A stretch of 64,000 bases of DNA from Streptomyces sp. Z26. GTDB taxonomy: Bacteria; Actinomycetota; Actinomycetes; Streptomycetales; Streptomycetaceae. The position numbers were made by a program, and so were the translations under genes. The DNA lies in assembly GCF_003665095.1 (NCBI RefSeq), contig NZ_RCHV01000002.1, positions 3,892,501 to 3,956,500 of the forward strand. Reading direction: 5' to 3'. Below, one piece after another: positions 60,936-64,000 of the stretch (positions within the stretch are counted from its first letter, which is position 1; each line of letters begins with the position of its first letter). The notes under the pieces were generated by a model, which ran no database searches, had not been told where the DNA came from, and saw only the letters and a program-made list of their open reading frames with translations.

Positions 60936-60957
60936 ACTTGCATACGTGCACGCAAGT
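60936..60957. promoter_or_regulatory. TetR-type operator candidate upstream of alpha/beta hydrolase
   Basis: ACTTGC (60936-60941), 10-base spacer containing ATACGTGCAC, GCAAGT (60952-60957): a 22-bp inverted repeat, 21 bp before the hydrolase start. TetR proteins usually bind 15-22 bp palindromes overlapping the promoter. Confidence 0.6.
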
Positions 60958-60978
60958 TAGTTCGTGAGGAGCTTCCCC

Positions 60979-61746
60979 ATGCCGCACCGCCCGCCCCTGG
61001 TCCTCGTCCACGGCAACCCCGGTACCGCCGCCGTATGGGGGCCGCTGCTCGCGGAGTTGGGCCGCGACGACGCGTTCACCCTCTCCCCGCCGGGCTTCGG
61101 CGTGCCCGCTCCCGACGGCTTCGAGGCGACGGTCGACGGCTACCGCGAGTGGCTCGTCCGCTGCCTCGGGCGGTTCCGCGAGCCCGTCGACCTCGTCGGG
61201 CACAGCCTCGGCGGCGCGCATGTGGCGCAGGCGGTGATGGCGCGCCCGGATCTCGTACGCAGCTGGGCGTCCGACGCGATGGGCCTGTTCGCGCCCGACT
61301 ACGTGTGGCACCCGCGCGCACAGGTGTGGCAGCGGGAGGGAGAGGGGGAGGAGTCGGTACGGGAGATCTACGGCGGCACCCTGGAGCAGCGGCTCGCCGT
61401 GGTCAACGGGATCGGGATGACCGGGCACGCGGCCGAGGGCGTCGCCGCCGGGATGGGCGACGGCATGGGCCGGGCCGTGCTCTCCCTGCTCAGGTCGGCC
61501 GCCCAGCCCGTGATGGCCGACGCGGGCCGCCGCCTGGAACTGGCGCGGCGGCGGCCGGGGTTGGCGCTGGTCGCGGCGTGCGACGAGGGGGCCAGCGCCG
61601 GTACGCCGGAGCAGCACCGCGCCGCGGCCGCGCTGGCCGGTGCCGAGGTGGCGGAGCTGGCCGGGGTCGGGCACTGGTGGCCCGTCCAGGACCCGCGCCC
61701 GGCGGCGCGCGCACTGACCGCGTTCTGGTCGCGGCTCGACGGCTGA
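60979..61746 (+). CDS. alpha/beta hydrolase
   Basis: A 255-residue alpha/beta-fold hydrolase. The oxyanion segment is LVLVHGNPGTAAVWGPLLAE, the nucleophile elbow VDLVGHSLGGAHVAQAV with Ser76, and the catalytic His is in LAGVGHWWPVQDPRPAARAL. A helical cap lies near 110-190. It would hydrolyse an ester, lactone or epoxide; the substrate is unknown. AGGAG lies 7 bases before the ATG at 60979, which decides the start over an in-frame GTG at 60964. A 22-bp palindrome in its promoter and the broken TetR gene upstream suggest that it was TetR-controlled and may now be constitutive. Confidence 0.9.
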   Translation: MPHRPPLVLVHGNPGTAAVWGPLLAELGRDDAFTLSPPGFGVPAPDGFEATVDGYREWLVRCLGRFREPVDLVGHSLGGAHVAQAVMARPDLVRSWASDAMGLFAPDYVWHPRAQVWQREGEGEESVREIYGGTLEQRLAVVNGIGMTGHAAEGVAAGMGDGMGRAVLSLLRSAAQPVMADAGRRLELARRRPGLALVAACDEGASAGTPEQHRAAAALAGAEVAELAGVGHWWPVQDPRPAARALTAFWSRLDG

Positions 61747-61800
61747 CGCGGGCGGCGTACGGCTGACGCCGTCGGCGTACGGCTCACGCGGGCGGCGTAC
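61741..61800. repeat. 20-bp tandem repeat across hydrolase stop codon
   Basis: Three 20-bp units at 61741, 61761 and 61781: GGCTGACGC, GGCTGACGC, GGCTCACGC, each followed by a stretch ending GGCGTAC. The stop TGA (61744-61746) is in the first unit. Confidence 0.9.
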
Positions 61801-61944
61801 GCCGTCTCCCGCCCCGCGCGCCGCACCTCCGGCCCGCGCCGACCCCGTACGGGCCGACCCGGGACCCCGACGCACGTCGGTGCGGCCGGGCTTCGGCGTA
61901 GCCTGGCCCTGGCAGCGCTCGGGGGTCGGCGGAGGAGCACGGAC

Positions 61945-62604
61945 GTGGGGACGAAGGCGGGCAAGCGGGTGCCCAGGGCTGTCCGCGAGCAGCAGATGCT
62001 GGACGCGGCGGTGGAGGGCTTCGCGCGGTACGGCTACCGCTCCGCGTCGATGGACGACATAGCGGAGGCGGCGGGGGTCTCCAAGCCGCTGGTCTACCAG
62101 TACCTGAAGTCCAAGGACGACCTGTTCACCGCCTGCATCCGGCGGGAGTCCGCCGCGCTGGTCGCCGCCGTACGGGCGGGTACGGAGGACGCTGACGGTC
62201 TGCTGCCCGCCGACCGGCGGCTGTGGAACGGCCTGTGCGCCTTCTTCGCGCACACCGCGGCCCACCCGCACGGCTGGGCGGTGGTGCACCAACAGGCCCG
62301 TACGGAGGGGGAGTCGTTCGCGCGGGAGGCCGCCGCGGTGCGCGCCGAGATCGCGGAGCTGGTGACCGGGCTGCTCGGGGTCGCCGCGCGCGACGCGGGT
62401 TGCGCCGACGACGCGCTCGCGGAACGCGAGGTGTCCGGGCTGGCGCACGCGCTGGTGGGTGCGGCCGAGTCCCTGGCCGACTGGGCCAACGCCCCGCGCC
62501 AGGAACCGCCTTCGGCGCGGGAGACGGCGGCGACCCTGATGAACTTCTGCTGGGCCGGGATGGAGAACCTGCTCAAGGGCTCCCGCTGGACACCCGCCCC
62601 GTGA
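61945..62604 (+). CDS. TetR/AcrR family transcriptional regulator
   Basis: A 219-residue regulator. The N-terminal HTH is REQQMLDAAVEGFARYGYRS, with ASMDDIAEAAGVSKPLVYQY and LKSKDDLFTACIRRE. The ligand-binding half is helical (HTAAHPHGWAVVHQQARTEG, HALVGAAESLADWANAPRQ). It is intact, unlike the TetR gene 1 kb upstream. It converges on the MaoC/FabG genes with a 32-bp overlap of coding ends. By context it may control fatty-acid-type metabolism of that pair, as TetR regulators beside fabG/maoC often do. GTG start with GGAGGAG 8 bases upstream. Confidence 0.92.
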   Translation: MGTKAGKRVPRAVREQQMLDAAVEGFARYGYRSASMDDIAEAAGVSKPLVYQYLKSKDDLFTACIRRESAALVAAVRAGTEDADGLLPADRRLWNGLCAFFAHTAAHPHGWAVVHQQARTEGESFAREAAAVRAEIAELVTGLLGVAARDAGCADDALAEREVSGLAHALVGAAESLADWANAPRQEPPSARETAATLMNFCWAGMENLLKGSRWTPAP

Positions 62605-63541
62605 GGTGCAGCCGCGGTGCGCGGCTGCTCCCGTCGGCGTCGGTGGCGTCGGGGCGTGGGCGGGCTCGTAGCTCGAACGTGCCGTTCCGCTCGCCGTAGT
62701 GGACGGTGGCGGGCAGCAGCACGGGGGAACGGAACTCCGCGGAGAGGGTCAGCCGCCCCGCGCCCGTGAAGCCGGCCCCCGTACCCGCGCCCGGTTCCGC
62801 TTGCGCCCCCGCTTCCGTCGCGGCGAGGCAGCGGGCCGCCAGCCACATGCCGTGGGCGATGGCGCGGCGGAAGCCGAACGGGCGGGCGGTGAGCGGGTGC
62901 AGGTGGATCGGGTTGCGGTCGCCGGAGGCCGCCGCGTAGCGGCGTCCGAGGTCGCCCGGCAGCGCCCACTCGGCGCGTACGGGGAGCGGCCCGCCGGGCA
63001 CCTCCACGCCCGTCTCCGCACCCGCCTCCGGTTCCGCCTCCGTTCCGGCCGCCCGCGCGTGCCGGTACAGGTACGTGCTGCGCGACCGCCACACCTCCGT
63101 ACCGTCCGCCCGCACCTCCGTCACCACGTCGAAGCTGCTGCCCCTGCGGTGCGCCGCCAGCCCCTCCGCCCGTACGCGGACCTCCGGCAGGCCCTCGTCC
63201 GCCCGCAGCGCCCGGTGCTGCGTCACCTCGATGCCCGTGTGCACCAGGCCCAGCAGCGGGAACGGGAACGCGCGGTCCGCCAACAGCCGCATGGCCAGCG
63301 GGAATCCGAGGACGTGCGGGTACGTGGCGGGCAGTACGGCGCCCGTGCCCGCGCCCGTGCCTGCGCCCGCGCCCGGGGGCGCGAAACCGCACACGGCCGC
63401 GTACGTCGCGAGGCGGGCGCGGTCCACGCGTACGTCGCGCAGCACCAGCGGATCGGTGGGCAGGCGCGCGCCGTCGTACGGTCCGCGCTTGCGCAGTGAG
63501 CCGAGGGCGCCCTTGGCGAGAGTGGTCGCGAGCATCGTCAC
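62573..63541 (-). CDS. MaoC/hot-dog family dehydratase (hydratase)
   Basis: A 322-residue double hot-dog protein of the MaoC type, acting on enoyl/3-hydroxyacyl thioesters. The hydratase motif is [20 protein letters not shown] with catalytic Asp and His, followed by [20 protein letters not shown]. The N-terminal half is a degenerate hot-dog ([20 protein letters not shown]). Low-complexity Gly/Thr/Ala inserts occur near residue 55 and 250. The start GTG overlaps the stop of the fabG-like gene, so the two are coupled and probably act in one pathway. Its 3' end overlaps the convergent TetR gene by 32 bp. Confidence 0.9.
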   Translation of the reverse strand: MTMLATTLAKGALGSLRKRGPYDGARLPTDPLVLRDVRVDRARLATYAAVCGFAPPGAGAGTGAGTGAVLPATYPHVLGFPLAMRLLADRAFPFPLLGLVHTGIEVTQHRALRADEGLPEVRVRAEGLAAHRRGSSFDVVTEVRADGTEVWRSRSTYLYRHARAAGTEAEPEAGAETGVEVPGGPLPVRAEWALPGDLGRRYAAASGDRNPIHLHPLTARPFGFRRAIAHGMWLAARCLAATEAGAQAEPGAGTGAGFTGAGRLTLSAEFRSPVLLPATVHYGERNGTFELRARPRPDATDADGSSRAPRLHLTGRVSSGSP

Positions 63542-64000
63542 GCCCCCAGGAGGCTCTGGCCGCAGACGCGGACGACCTGCCCGTTCACGGCGCCCGAGCC
63601 GGGGTCCGCGAACCAGGCGACGGTCTCCGCGACGTCCTCCGGAAGACCGCCCTGCGAGAGGGAGTTCATACGGCGGCCCGCCTCGCGGATGACGAGGGGG
63701 ATCGCGGCCGTCATCCGGGTCTCGATGAAGCCGGGGGCGACGGCGTTCACGGTGACGCCGTACTCGGCGGCGGCGCGCGGCGCCAGCGAGCGGACCATGC
63801 CGATGACGCCCGCCTTGCTGGCCGCGTAGTTGGTCTGACCGGTGTTCCCGGCGATGCCCGCGATGGAGGCGGTGGCGACGACACGGCCGCCCGCGCGTAC
63901 GGCACCGGACGCCAGCAGGTGGTCGGTGGTGCGCAGCACGCTCGCGAGGTTGACGTCCAGCACGGGACGCCAGCGGTCGGCGGGCATGTTGACGAGGCGG
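63538..64000 (-). CDS. 3-oxoacyl-ACP reductase (FabG-type SDR), 3' part only
   Basis: The gene enters from the right edge and only its last 153 codons are inside. SDR features are visible: [16 protein letters not shown], the catalytic Ser in [20 protein letters not shown], Tyr/Lys in [28 protein letters not shown], and the C terminus [16 protein letters not shown]. The ending resembles the long FabG4-like reductases of actinobacteria (about 450 residues), which are usually next to a MaoC gene as here. The NADP-binding N terminus is outside the window. The stop overlaps the maoC-like start. Confidence 0.92.
   Translation of the reverse strand, partial: RLVNMPADRWRPVLDVNLASVLRTTDHLLASGAVRAGGRVVATASIAGIAGNTGQTNYAASKAGVIGMVRSLAPRAAAEYGVTVNAVAPGFIETRMTAAIPLVIREAGRRMNSLSQGGLPEDVAETVAWFADPGSGAVNGQVVRVCGQSLLGA

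Overview
The window looks like core chromosome of a Streptomyces or a very close Streptomycetaceae relative. It is very GC-rich, with GTG starts, many stop/start overlaps and actinobacterial developmental genes (bldN with rsbN), the bS22 ribosomal protein, a rex-hemACDB operon and the futalosine menaquinone genes. There is no prophage, CRISPR array, tRNA or secondary-metabolite cluster that I can support. The only clear mobile element is one IS982-family insertion.

Layout. 1-2440: 3' two thirds of a 23S rRNA, a 5S rRNA and their terminator. 2.5-8.5 kb: HAD phosphatase, AcuC-like deacetylase, phosphatase-like protein, a small helix-turn-helix protein, ribosomal protein bS22, an epimerase/acyltransferase pair. 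8.5-12.6 kb: anti-sigma factor RsbN, sigma factor BldN, a SerB-like HAD protein and a glutaredoxin-like protein. 12.7-18.8 kb: rex-hemA-hemC-hemD-hemB behind a Rex operator. 18.8-26.2 kb (accessory): an XRE/DUF397 pair whose DUF397 protein carries a triplicated 20-residue repeat, a MarR regulator cut off from its upstream operator by the IS982 copy, an SDR, an epimerase, a methyltransferase, a FUSC membrane protein and a GNAT. 26.3-42.9 kb: Tat-exported FAD oxidoreductase, divergent argS and class I lysS, DUF2637 protein, two DUF3558 lipoproteins, RtcB, SDR, BCCT osmolyte carrier, DUF389 protein and a secreted NLP/NPP1 protein. 43-49.6 kb: hemL, phosphatase and the cytochrome c maturation genes tlpA-ccdA-resB-ccsB. 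49.8-56.1 kb: futalosine menaquinone genes (UbiD-like decarboxylase, mqnP, UbiX-like protein, AsnC regulator, mqnE) with a rhomboid protease between them. 56.2-64 kb: GNAT, DUF4229 protein, a Cys-containing leader peptide ahead of a DAACS symporter, APH-like kinase, a frameshifted TetR gene, an alpha/beta hydrolase, a second TetR, and a MaoC/FabG pair running off the window.

How it works together. Heme synthesis (hemACDB, hemL), cytochrome c assembly and menaquinone synthesis are all here. The NADH/NAD+ sensor Rex sits at the head of the heme operon, and I see a second Rex-like operator in front of tlpA, which would tie heme supply to cytochrome c maturation.

Most noteworthy observations: (i) short perfect tandem repeats that begin at or include the stop codons of several unrelated genes; (ii) a Cys-rich leader peptide in front of a DAACS symporter with an altered binding motif, suggesting cysteine-responsive cystine uptake; (iii) a Rex-type site overlapping the tlpA start; (iv) an IS982 copy separating marR from a 9+7+9 palindromic operator; (v) a triple-repeat DUF397 protein and a 31-bp palindrome next to its XRE partner; (vi) a one-base frameshift in a TetR gene; (vii) strong apparent excess of CGTACG(G) in all reading frames.
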